A DNA stretch of 30,276 nucleotides from Branchiostoma floridae (GCF_000003815.2 NC_049990.1:11546393-11576668); one strand, 5' to 3'; numbered from the stretch's first letter, positions 22,601-28,963 are shown. The notes: generated by a model not told the origin, from the letters alone. Numbers and translations: made by a program.

Positions 22601-25600
22601 GACTACACAGCCAGGAAACTATACTGGGGAGACGCGAGGACCGACAAGATCGAATACGCCAACCTGGACGGCACTGGCCGCAGAGTCCTTCTGGATGAAG
22701 GCTTGTCGCACATCTTTAGCTTGACTCTGTTGGGTAAAATACTGCAATTATAAGTTTCAAATAATTTAACAACTTAGCATGTTCTACACTGTCATATGTC
22801 GTGATATCGAAAGAGCACGTTCTATCTATCCCTCCATGGATATATACGGCTAATTAAATATCAAGCACCTAAATTACTAGCGTTAATTACACACAATTTG
22901 TAGACAGCAATGCTGTATCACTTTTCTTTCTCACCTTTCGAAATGCAAAGTTTAAAAAGATACTTTTAGCAGCAGAAATTTGCTTAAAACCGGATTAAAA
23001 CGAATTCTATAAAAAAATCATCTGTTGTCGCAACAGAATATATAATGGATGTAACAAGCAATATTCCATTAATCCGCGGCCTTTGATAATATGCAGTTTT
23101 TATCAAATCAGTTTAGAGAGTGATTATAAGATATATAACTAAGACTTCCCATACATACGTTACAGTAGAGATCGCGATCCAGTAGAATCGCCGATTTTCT
23201 TAGGAGAGATCGCGATCGGAGTCTGTCCTAGGAGAGATCCCGATCGCAATCTGTACTTAGTAGAATGACCGATTCTACTTGGAGAAACTCCGATCGCGAT
23301 CTCTCCTAGGAGAATCGGCGATTCTATTGGATCGCGATCTCTACTGTGACACATGTCACATACATGCATGTTTCAGGTAATCACGTTTACTGGACGAACT
23401 TGGGAGGTGAGAGTATAGAGCGGGTGCACAAGACCACGGGAGCTGACCGTCAGGTTATAGTGGAGTTATCTGACCTCATGGGACTGAGGGCGGTGAATGT
23501 GCAGAAAACAGAAGGTTGGCTGTGTTTGTTTTTTTCAATAGAAAAGTGGTTATCTCACCATGGGCAATATAGGCATCGGAATTGTTGTTGTGCAAGAGGC
23601 CGAGCCACCAGGTAATGGCAACCCGCTGTGCACATGAAACGCCCCCGTCAGCGCACTGTCCTGTACTTCCCGGGTCATCCCGTGAGCTCAGTTTACCGTC
23701 CTTAAGCTATGGACACAACCAGGCGTAAGTGCAATTTGCCCGTACGTTTTTTGGTGGCCACGTCCGCCACATATTTCTGAAAATGTTCAGGCTGTACAGG
23801 GAAGGCGCGTCGCCCGTACTGGCTCCGCAGCTCAATAGCACACAAAGTTGTGCCTGCACGTATTTTAAAAGTTCTACGGCGTGTCTGCGTGCTCAAAAAT
23901 CCGTCGAATTCCCTACGACTTCGTACGGAGGCGGTACTTACAACTCACGGATCCCAAAAGACTATCCACGTTTTGGAACGTAGACAGCACGTATTTGCAC
24001 GTACGATGGGTTGTGCCCTTAGCTTTACGAAACAAAAATCACTGGCTCAGCTTCGGGTACCTTCGGCATCCGTCGGAACTCGCCGAAAAACGTTCGGCAC
24101 CCGTTCGAATGATGCCGAGTACTTCATTTGGGCGATTCAATGACAATTCCTTGGTGGCCTACCGCCTATAATCTCAATGAACTGTGTTAAACTGCTAAAA
24201 ACGCAAAGCAGAGCCAATGTTGTCGCCTGAAATCACAAATGTTTGGAAAGCTGAAAAACACTGCAGTTGGCAATAATGGCACAAATGGGTGCAAAATTTC
24301 TATGTTCTGTTTCGGCAGGGCCCAGATTTAGGAAAGTGACGTTAGCCTTTGGTTGTCTCATCTAGGCTTCATACGCAAATTTGGCCAAGATCTAAGCCTA
24401 ACACATTAATACGTACATCTTTTTTTGGTTCAGGAGAGACAAACCCGTGCCAGCCCAACAATGGAGGATGTTCCCATCTGTCTGCTGTCTCCTGATCCTC
24501 CAAACTACAGGTGCGCCTGTCCTACAGGTATCAGGCTACAGGAGGATGGGAGGACATGTGCTGATGGTATGCCAACTTACTCTTTATGACTTAATTTTAT
24601 GGATGACATCCTCGCGCGCATTGATTTCCGCCTGTTCTAAACAAAAAATAGCATCCCTAGTCAATCAGTATTTTACACTTGCCAGAGGATCTGCTCTCCA
24701 GAGTATGGGGCATAGTCAGGGCATGGGACCACAGCGCCCTTGTTCCTTGATCCCTCTTAAGAATAGCAATGAAATATTATTAAAATGGTCATTGTCCTGA
24801 CCACACGGTGCCCCTGCTCTTTATTACTAGAACCTTGATGGAGTCATCATCCCCATTGGACATAGAAGGACAATTGTAATGAGAATGTTGTGTAACGTTT
24901 CTTTTGTCGAATTATTTTGTACCCAATACCCGAATGCCCAGGAACGAACGAAATATTGCTGGTGGCCAGAAGAACAGACCTACGGATGATCTCCCTCGAC
25001 AAGCCCGACTACACGGACGTAGTTCTACCGATCGATGACGTCAAATACGCCATCGCTATCGACTATGACGTAGCGGACGGGTTTGTGTACTGGACAGACG
25101 AGCATGCAAGGGCCATCAGACGGGCGAAATTAGACGGAACAGGTGGGAAAATCATTTGTTAGATTGTAGTTTATATTCAGTAGTTACGATTGAAATACTC
25201 TTTTTAGCTATATTATAGGAAAGTTCCCTCGCTTTGAATCTTTGTCTAGTGTTAAAAAATCTTTTTTCTTATGAGTTTTGATCAATATATTAACACATCT
25301 CAAGCTACTTTTTTAACATTACTTTGAAACGAGAAGAAGCGGAACAATGTATTAGAATAGTTTTAGAACCCATGTTTTAGATTAGTCTTAGAAACCATGT
25401 GTACTGTATTACGACCTTTTGTATCTATACGCCTGTACGTAGCCCGATAGGGTACGAGTGTGCAATAAAGGCTAATTCAATCATTTCAATCATTATACCG
25501 TTACATTAAACAAGGCTGTAGCGTCTAATGTCTAGTGGACACGAGGTAAAGAGGCTATGGGTTAGATTCCTGGCATTCGTGGCTAGACTCTGTGTTATGT

Positions 25601-28600
25601 TGGGAAAGGCACTTAACACGACTATCCTCATTCTTTCAAGGTAGGAAAATTAGTACCTGACTTCAGTTATGGAGGTTCGATGGAGAGAGACGGGCTCCAA
25701 CTGTCAATACCTTGCCCTAGACCTATAGACACAATGGGTAAATATCCAGAACACTGACTCTTGTGGCGACCTCAAAAAGACCATGACACTACATTCCCCT
25801 TTCCTTTCGTCTTTTCAAAACCAAGGCCGAAGTTGTGTGACGAAGTTGTCTCCATGTGTATTCTTATGGCTAAAGAATTCTTTTTAGTTTTTCTTGCAAG
25901 CAGCATGAACAAACTCCGCAATCGTGAACATTTTACATGGTCTATGCTGAATACAAAGGTGTGCATATTTCTGCTGGGAAATAGAGGGAAATTGTCGATA
26001 TTTTGTAAAATAATTTCTAGTGAAAAAAATGAGTACTCGGCCAAAATATGAAGTTTCATCTTTACCCAAAACATCTGCTGTAAACATTTCTACCATCTAT
26101 TAGCGAACTGTAGTATTTGTTTTGTAGGTGGAGAATATCTCACCGAGACAGATCGCCCTGACGGCATCGCAGTTGACTGGGTCGCGAGAAACCTTTACTG
26201 GACTGACACGGGCACCAAAAGAATAGAAGTCGCCAGGTTGAACGGAACGTCCCGAAAAATCCTGATAGACCAAAAACTCGGAGAGCCACGATCTATCGCA
26301 TTGGACCCGTCAGAAGGGTGAGTGACCGTTTAAACAATTTGATATTGTTGTGTACTTTTAGCCACATTTGGGACAGTGTTCTCGCCGCAAACCTACATCG
26401 GCTACATATAGCGGCGAGAAGCAGAACTCCAGTTAGAAGCTCTGACGAAGGTGTCTAAAAGACATCGAAATGCAAGAAGAGTGAGTACTAACTGGTCGTC
26501 TAAAAGAATTTTCCTATGTCCTGTTGACTGTTGTGTACCTAGGGTGTTTCGTCATTCTCATGTACATACGCAACTTAATACTTTATTTTTCTTTGTCTAC
26601 TTCGAGCGCCTCTCTCACACGATACCTCGTTAGTAAACGTATACTACTGCATAGATTCGTGTTCTGGGACCTTAGAAGGGTAAAGGACCTCCCAATGACT
26701 TTGCTCCTGAACACTCCCCAACGAAGGTTGGTGCTGGGTTGCTCCACTTTCCTCATTTACTAGCATCTTGGATTTGACAGTACAAGATACAATACAAAAT
26801 GGAAAGCCCGATACGACTAAAAGACGGCAGCCGGAGCCTAACCTCTGCTTGGAGAGTACCATATCTTTGTCTCTCTGTCATTCTGAATTAGTCTTTTCCT
26901 TCTAAATGCGTTTAAAACTAGCCTGAAAATGTTGAAACGTATGTGGCGCTCTACTTATGCATTTTTCCATTTTGCTGCCACTCCCCCGGCAATGCGGAAC
27001 CCCTCATGGCCACGGCCAATCCCTAACTTGATGTCTTTGTTACTTCTGTGTAGATACATGTACTGGACAGACTGGGGCGAGAAGCCCCGAATCGAGAGAG
27101 CAGAACTGGACGGCAGCAACCGTAATGTTCTGGTCAATACATCCCTGGGCTGGCCAAACGGTCTAGCTATTGACTACTCAGCCAGGAAACTATACTGGGG
27201 CGATGCTCAGACCGACAAAATCGAATACGCCAACCTGGACGGCACTAACCGGAAAACCCTGTTGGATAAAGCTCTACCTCACATCTTTGGCTTCAGTTTG
27301 CTGGGTAGGTCATCACAAGTTCTAATTTGAATTAACTGCCAATCATGTATAACTAAATTTTGTATAACTTAACGCCCCAGCGCACCGAAGACGTGGTTAG
27401 GTCACGTTGATTTGATTATATGGATGACATCCGCGCTCGCACCAATTTTCGGCCATTTCCAAAAAAAAAAAAAGTTTTGGACCACATAGTAAATTGTGCA
27501 AAGCAGGTGTAAAATGAGCACAAATATTCCGTAGGTTGAAAAAAAAGTATCAGAAAATCGATAACTGATGCCATAGAATGCCAAAATAAATCTCAAAAGT
27601 CAAAGAATAAGATGTGAAAGGACAGAAAGAAAAAAAAAAGTATTTTTGGTAAGGGTTTGTACATGTACCAGTAAATTCAGGATAGGTCCCGTTCAGGTCC
27701 ACAGGATCATTTCCAGGTGGATGTGAACCTGGACCTGATTGTCTGTGGAAACTTGAGAACTGATAATACTCAAAACAATGGTAATTGGTCAATTTTGCTA
27801 CAAAGGAATCTCTTTGGTGGATCATTGGACTACCACTGGCATTTAAAAATCCCATCTTCATTAAATAAAGGCTAACTGTCTCTGTACCTTTGCCTGTAGA
27901 AACTTGGTACATTAGTGACTATAACCTCTACTAACTTCGCTTTTGTTGTCTTTTTGGCCCGGTAGGACCCCAAACACCCGCCAACATAGTGTGTCCATTT
28001 TGCAATTGGCGAACCGCGTTCGTCTGATTTTTTTTCAGGTCTGTTTATTTCAGATTGGTCCAAGAAGAAAAAAAATGTTTTGCACTCGTATGATGTACTG
28101 GTCGCAACATCTAACTGTTGGTATACCATACTATGTCTTTGTAGTCCTATGTTCAACCACATTGATTCTATACTGAAGCCAACTTTTTTTTTTGGCCAAA
28201 CTTTTTTTTTATTCGCTCGCTCGCATCAATTTTGGAGTTCCCAGAGGATGTCATCCATATAATCAAATCAACATGGCCTTAGTCTAGGTTGATAACTTCA
28301 ATTTTCTTCAAAATAAATGAATAATTATTTCAATGTATGTCTAACCTTAGGTCTTTGAATTAAACGGTTTTATACAAGTATAAGTCTCTCTGTGGCAGTG
28401 GATTACACCAATAATTCTTTCAAGGCCGTTAAATCCTGTGTAGTCCTTCTTAAGCCGTACATGGAAACTTACCATTTTATCGATATTCTTAAAGTAAGTT
28501 GACATACATTCTCCATGGAGTTAATGGCTTAACGGTGTATTTATCATTCTTTCTATACGGTCATGGAGTTCATTGCTACGTTGGTCACAGTTCCAACCTG

Positions 28601-28963
28601 GGGCCCAGCCGGGCAGCTTTCGGGAAGAAAAAAAATGAGACAAAAGACATAAGACACAAGACGTTAAGAGAATCATCTGATTCCTGAGTATCATTTGTGT
28701 GTATTCTAGTTCGTACATTTCAGAAAACAGCCCGAAAAATACATAGAAAAATTCCATTTTATCGATGTTTTAGCAGCGATGGTGAGTTGACATACATTCT
28801 CTGTTTTATACACATTTCCCAGGTGATTACATCTACTGGACGGACTGGCAGAGGCGCAGCATAGAGCGGGTACACAAGACTACGGGAGAAGACAGAAAGG
28901 TTCTAGTGGACCAACTTCTGAATCTCATGGGACTGAAAGCAGTGAATGTACAGAAAACAGGAG
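10590..28963 (+). CDS. FGFR-type Ig / LRP5/6-type beta-propeller receptor (partial, frameshifted as read)
   Basis: Twelve exons: 10590-10644, 13157-13335, 13734-13860, 14155-14355, 21410-21605, 22483-22733, 23377-23514, 24434-24566, 24942-25142, 26128-26317, 27054-27304, 28823-28963. Order seen: signal peptide, one Ig domain (about residues 19-120) like FGFR D2, YWTD propeller 1 (121-382), EGF-like, YWTD propeller 2. Introns between modules are phase 1. LRP5/6 propeller-EGF pairs are extracellular Wnt-coreceptor units; the Ig domain is not part of known LRP5/6. Exon 8 is 2 nt short and gives a TGA at 24493-24495, so the literal product would be 402 residues. Either this allele is truncated or broken, or the sequence has an error. 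The 3' part (next EGF, any membrane segment and tail) lies beyond the window, so a membrane receptor is likely but not shown. Confidence 0.8.
10645..13156 (+). other. Intron 1 of the Ig/LRP gene
   Basis: A 2.5-kb intron. It contains the hairpin at 10763-10884, a short inverted repeat near 12651-12691 (GGGGTTCC..AGGTAA / TTACCTGG..GGAACCCC) and a GC-rich block at about 12860-12945 (GCCGGTATAACCGCCGTTCG, then GCACGCGGCGCGGCAGCAGC). I recall that block as a dispersed lancelet repeat but cannot confirm it. No coding exon is seen. Confidence 0.5.
10763..10884. repeat. 122-bp inverted-repeat (foldback) element
   Basis: Arms of about 50 bp start ACTAAGGTGCCTTATAGAGA and end TATCTCTAAGGCACCGTAGT, with few mismatches. 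The shared inner stretch is CTGGCCAAGGAGTATAGCCG and its complement. The loop is about 20 nt. The transcript would form a stable hairpin. There are no ORF or Pol III boxes, so a foldback MITE is the likeliest class. Confidence 0.75.
13157..13335 (+). CDS. Exon 2: first half of FGFR-like Ig domain
   Basis: Phase 1 to 0. It encodes [20 protein letters not shown] and [11 protein letters not shown], with Cys49 and Trp61 the Ig core residues. The spacing and wording (P....V.L.CPA.G.P.PT..WL..G) follow the second Ig domain of FGF receptors closely. Acceptor CTTTCAG, donor AAG|GTGTGA. Confidence 0.82.
13381..13562. repeat. Fragment related to the interior of the piggyBac-like MITE
   Basis: In intron 2, the segment around TTATGC...TTAATGACGTCA...GAAGATGGCGGACCAT (13510-13560) parallels 6995-7050 of the element at 6681-7591. 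It has the same order of a TTATGCTAA-like patch, TGACGTCA and AAGATGGCGGA. No termini are visible, so this is a decayed copy or a related family. Confidence 0.5.
13734..13860 (+). CDS. Exon 3: second half of FGFR-like Ig domain
   Basis: Phase 0 to 1. [20 protein letters not shown] and [16 protein letters not shown] match the FGFR D2 end (W.L.....PSD.G.YTC.VEN..GSINHT..L.V) almost word for word. One extra residue lies in the D.G..Y turn. The second Ig cysteine is residue 102, and NHT at 112 is an N-glycosylation site also seen in FGFRs. Confidence 0.85.
14155..14355 (+). CDS. Exon 4: LRP5/6-type propeller 1, first blade
   Basis: A 67-codon phase 1-1 exon. [14 protein letters not shown] is the entry strand of LRP-type propellers, followed by [15 protein letters not shown] and IRRARLDGS, the YWTD blade and its LDG turn. 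The donor GTTTGA is weak but phase and homology with exon 9 support it. It has exactly the same length (201 nt) as exon 9. Confidence 0.85.
14409..14787. mobile_element. Harbinger-like MITE copy A (379 bp)
   Basis: Terminal inverted repeats (GGCCATG...TTGATTTGATTGTATGGATG and complement) are flanked by TTA at 14406-14408 and 14788-14790. It is an internally deleted relative of the copies at 18337 and 27400: left and right subterminal parts match those, and the middle is missing. TTA duplications fit PIF/Harbinger insertion. No transposase. Confidence 0.8.
14788..15856. other. Intron sequence between MITE copy A and the nested P450
   Basis: No exon is recognised. A run of 13 G occurs at 15063-15075. 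On the minus strand a possible P450 poly(A) hexamer (TTTATT as read here) lies at 15150-15155, about 700 bp past the P450 stop; its use is uncertain. Confidence 0.45.
15857..16041 (-). CDS. P450 exon 4: heme-binding region and C-terminus
   Basis: Enters with GG completing the Gly of FSLG, then [20 protein letters not shown], and ends at TAG (15859-15857). The CRD-like cysteine order does not apply here; Cys451 is the axial haem ligand. The typical CYP2 tail (FKLP...G....P..Y.I.AVPR) follows. Confidence 0.93.
15857..19906 (-). CDS. CYP2-type microsomal cytochrome P450, nested in an intron
   Basis: Four minus-strand exons: 19906-19629, 18266-18178, 17665-16694, 16041-15857; 1524 nt, 507 residues plus TAG, with phases 2, 1 and 1 fitting at the joins. 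Seen in order: a hydrophobic N-terminal anchor (about 11-34), LPPGPRG hinge (43-49), [12 protein letters not shown] helix C region, I-helix GGAETT (314-319), ExxR at Glu370-Arg373, PDRF (425-428), and heme-ligand motif [10 protein letters not shown] with Cys451. These are all the key residues of a working haem-thiolate monooxygenase of the ER membrane. The hinge, length and QCLGEQLA ending point to the CYP2 clan; substrate and subfamily cannot be told. It lies entirely in the 7-kb intron 4 of the Ig/LRP gene, on the opposite strand. Confidence 0.93.
16042..16693 (-). other. P450 intron 3
   Basis: 652 bp, bounded by GTGAGT and TACCTAG on the minus strand. A short (AT)n patch lies at about 16297-16311, and two AACATGGCGG motifs occur at 16609-16626. 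No other feature. Confidence 0.6.
16694..17665 (-). CDS. P450 exon 3: main catalytic exon
   Basis: A single 972-nt exon carries residues 123-446, from [12 protein letters not shown] (helix B'/C region) through the I-helix and ExxR to PDRF and the first half of the heme motif. Having most of the P450 fold in one exon means introns have been lost compared with the nine-exon vertebrate CYP2 layout as I recall it. The minus-strand acceptor is TTCTGCAG. Confidence 0.93.
17690..17890 (+). mobile_element. tRNA-derived SINE in P450 intron 2
   Basis: A box-like TGGCGTAACTGAG (about 17699) and B box-like GAGTTCGATACTC (17749) precede a conserved body: TTGTGCCCTTGGGAGAGGCA, CCTCACTCCACCCAGGTGTA and GGGCACCTGACGTCGGTCGG. 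The same body is found in a diverged copy at 25513-25745. Exact ends are unclear. It begins about 25 bp from the P450 exon 3 acceptor. Confidence 0.7.
18178..18266 (-). CDS. P450 exon 2
   Basis: An 89-nt exon, phase 2 in and 1 out, encoding [20 protein letters not shown] and the following PMLDSAKDQ. It matches the CYP2 region A.....L......F..RP just before the B-C loop. Ends are TTTTAG| and AAG|GTAAGT on the minus strand. Confidence 0.88.
18337..19124. mobile_element. Harbinger-like MITE copy B (788 bp)
   Basis: TIRs GGCCATGTTGATTTGATTAT (continuing ATGGATGACATCC) and their complement are flanked by TTA (18334-18336 and 19125-19127). It lies in P450 intron 1 (18267-19628). The interior matches copy C (27400-28278) in inverse orientation, for example TACCAACAGTTAGGTG here against CATCTAACTGTTGGTA there. 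It has oligo(A/T) blocks near both ends and no transposase ORF. The rest of the intron (19125-19628) shows nothing recognisable. Confidence 0.85.
19629..19906 (-). CDS. P450 exon 1: membrane anchor and proline-rich hinge
   Basis: Starts at ATG 19906-19904 with [12 protein letters not shown], followed by a hydrophobic segment, the [12 protein letters not shown] hinge, and [13 protein letters not shown], the standard start of helix A and beta 1 in CYP2 proteins. Phase 2 donor AATGG|GTAGGT. The upstream minus-strand sequence (above 19906) is the presumed promoter; no clear element is seen. Confidence 0.9.
19907..21409. other. P450 upstream region and rest of Ig/LRP intron 4
   Basis: 1.5 kb with no exon recognised on either strand. 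A direct repeat GGGAAACGAACCG occurs twice at about 20883-20912. The first 200 bp should hold the P450 promoter. Confidence 0.5.
21410..21605 (+). CDS. Exon 5: LRP5/6-type propeller 1, second blade
   Basis: Phase 1 to 2. [34 protein letters not shown], and [13 protein letters not shown] are the diagnostic LRP5/6 blade sequence (IA.DW...LYWTD....RIEV..LDG..RKVL....L..PRA...DP..G). Acceptor CTTTTACAG, donor GG|GTGAGA. It corresponds to exon 10. Confidence 0.9.
21606..22080 (+). other. Intron 5, first part, with segment duplicated in intron 10
   Basis: AT-rich intron. The 97 bases at 21984-22080 (from TTGAAACGTA to CCAATCCCTAACTTACT) are clearly similar to 26932-27030 in the matching intron of propeller 2. 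This is a non-coding trace of the propeller duplication. The MITE at 22081 interrupts this homology. Confidence 0.65.
22081..22452. mobile_element. 372-bp MITE with 9-bp target duplication
   Basis: Imperfect TIRs TAGCCTGGTTACC / GGTATCCAGGCTA are flanked by perfect TAACTTACT copies at 22072-22080 and 22453-22461. The paralogous intron of propeller 2 has an uninterrupted site (TAACTTGATGTCTTTGTT, from 27024), which acts as an empty-site control. An 8-9 bp duplication suggests hAT or Mutator-like mobilisation; the class is not settled. Confidence 0.82.
22483..22733 (+). CDS. Exon 6: propeller 1, blades three and four
   Basis: Phase 2 to 1, 251 nt, identical in length to exon 11. [39 protein letters not shown] and [15 protein letters not shown] are two YWTD blades of LRP5/6 type, with the conserved WPNGL. 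The second motif is YWGD instead of YWTD in both propellers of this gene. Acceptor TTCTGTGTAG. Confidence 0.92.
23159..23350. repeat. 192-bp near-perfect palindrome rich in GATCGCGATC
   Basis: The left half, starting GTTACAGTAGAGATCGCGAT, reads as the reverse complement of the right half, ending ATCGCGATCTCTACTGTGAC. The middle repeats GAGAGATC(G/C)CGATCG and AGTAGAATC(G)G(C/A)CGATT units, themselves partly palindromic. It ends 26 bp before the exon 7 start. It is probably a foldback transposon, but target duplications are not clear. Confidence 0.85.
23377..23514 (+). CDS. Exon 7: propeller 1, fifth blade and exit
   Basis: Phase 1-1, 46 codons. [20 protein letters not shown] is a blade with YWTN, then [16 protein letters not shown], corresponding to the I..PM.I.....Q exit of LRP5/6 propellers. 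Acceptor GTTTCAG, donor GAAG|GTTGGC (weak). It pairs with exon 12, which is one codon longer. Confidence 0.85.
23515..24433 (+). other. Intron 7, with a CpG-rich block of unknown type
   Basis: From about 23590 to 24170 the sequence is unusually rich in CG dinucleotides and GC compared with the other introns (for example TGGCCACGTCCGCCACAT, GGCATCCGTCGGAACTCGCC). It gives no coding match. It probably is a recent insertion of a repeat; I recall similar TTGCCCGTACG...GGTGGCCACG text as dispersed in lancelet DNA but cannot verify that. TIRs were not resolved. Confidence 0.4.
24434..24566 (+). pseudogene. Exon 8: EGF-like domain with 2-nt deletion
   Basis: Starts [15 protein letters not shown] in phase 1, the LRP5/6 EGF-like start (NPC...NGGCSHLC). 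It then runs out of frame at about 24481 and hits TGA at 24493-24495. Shifting frame gives [20 protein letters not shown] and the DGRTCAD end in the correct exit phase (G|GTATGC). The exon is 133 nt, whereas 135 would keep the phase. The third EGF cysteine is lost at the break, where a TGTG-type dinucleotide appears to be missing. A real null or truncating allele and an assembly error are both possible. Confidence 0.8.
24588..24640. mobile_element. Solo end of a Harbinger-like MITE (fragment)
   Basis: GACTTAATTTTATGGATGAC, then ATCC and a CGCGCGCATTGATTTCCG stretch, resembles the left end of the 14409/27400 family (TTGATTATATGGATGACATCCGCGC). No matching right end is found, so it is a decayed remnant. 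The rest of intron 8 (24567-24941) shows nothing else. Confidence 0.5.
24942..25142 (+). CDS. Exon 9: LRP5/6-type propeller 2, first blade
   Basis: A 201-nt phase 1-1 exon encoding [20 protein letters not shown], then [20 protein letters not shown] and IRRAKLDGT. It is highly similar to exon 4 at protein level (RMISL..PDY..VV.PI, DYDV.DGF.YWTD, IRRA.LDG). Donor ACAG|GTGGGA. Confidence 0.88.
25360..25495 (+). mobile_element. Possible LINE 3' tail
   Basis: The text TACGACCTTTTGTATCTATA, then GTACGAGTGTGCAATAAAGG and an ATTCAATCATTTCAATCATT ending, looks like a non-LTR retrotransposon 3' end with an AATAAA and a short tandem tail. There is no ORF, and identification is by resemblance only. Confidence 0.3.
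25513..25745 (+). mobile_element. tRNA-derived SINE, diverged copy
   Basis: A box-like TAGCGTCTAATGTCTAGTGG and B box-like GGTTAGATTCC precede GTTGGGAAAGGCACTTAACA and TAGTACCTGACTTCAGT, the same body as the element at 17690-17890. The copy is more mutated and its 3' end is uncertain. The adjacent 25746-26127 stretch of intron 9 holds nothing recognised. Confidence 0.6.
26128..26317 (+). CDS. Exon 10: LRP5/6-type propeller 2, second blade
   Basis: Phase 1 to 2, 190 nt. It has no internal Met, so it is easily missed. [36 protein letters not shown] and [13 protein letters not shown] repeat the blade of exon 5. Acceptor TTTTGTAG, donor GG|GTGAGT. The six-nt difference from exon 5 (196) is two codons near the 5' end. 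Confidence 0.9.
26318..27053 (+). other. Intron 10 of the Ig/LRP gene
   Basis: 736 bp. At about 26425-26510 the text GCTCTGACGAAGGTGTCTAA, then AAGACATCGAAA, resembles the 3' part of some retroelements; this is weak. The last 120 bp are similar to intron 5 (see 21606-22080), with an intact equivalent of the MITE target near 27024. Confidence 0.5.
27054..27304 (+). CDS. Exon 11: propeller 2, blades three and four
   Basis: 251 nt, phase 2 to 1. [40 protein letters not shown] and [20 protein letters not shown], then HIFGFSLLG. It is the close paralogue of exon 6, including the preceding TTCTGTGTAG acceptor. Donor G|GTAGGT. Confidence 0.92.
27400..28278. mobile_element. Harbinger-like MITE copy C (879 bp)
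   Basis: Flanked by TTA (27397-27399, 28279-28281). The left TIR is GGTCACGTTGATTTGATTAT and the right TIR is the complement of GGCCATGTTGATTTGATTAT. The interior is homologous to copy B in the opposite orientation. It has oligo(A) or oligo(T) blocks inside both ends and no transposase. The rest of intron 11 (28279-28822) shows no feature apart from a repeated TGACATACATTCTC at 28500 and 28788. Confidence 0.85.
28823..28963 (+). CDS. Exon 12: propeller 2, fifth blade and exit
   Basis: Phase 1-1, 47 codons: [20 protein letters not shown] and [16 protein letters not shown]. It matches exon 7 in position and wording. The next expected exon (EGF-like 2) is not found in the remaining 1.3 kb, so the gene continues outside the window. 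Acceptor ATTTCCCAG, donor GGAG|GTGGAG. Confidence 0.87.

Noticed and set aside
23160-23369. Minus-strand open frame over the palindrome
   Set aside because: Its repeated Arg/Asp/Ile/Gly text comes from the palindromic DNA repeats; no domain or splice context.
2052-28963. A single giant gene joining both chimeric receptors
   Set aside because: The first has its own stop and poly(A) signal, and the second has its own ATG and signal peptide 1.5 kb downstream.
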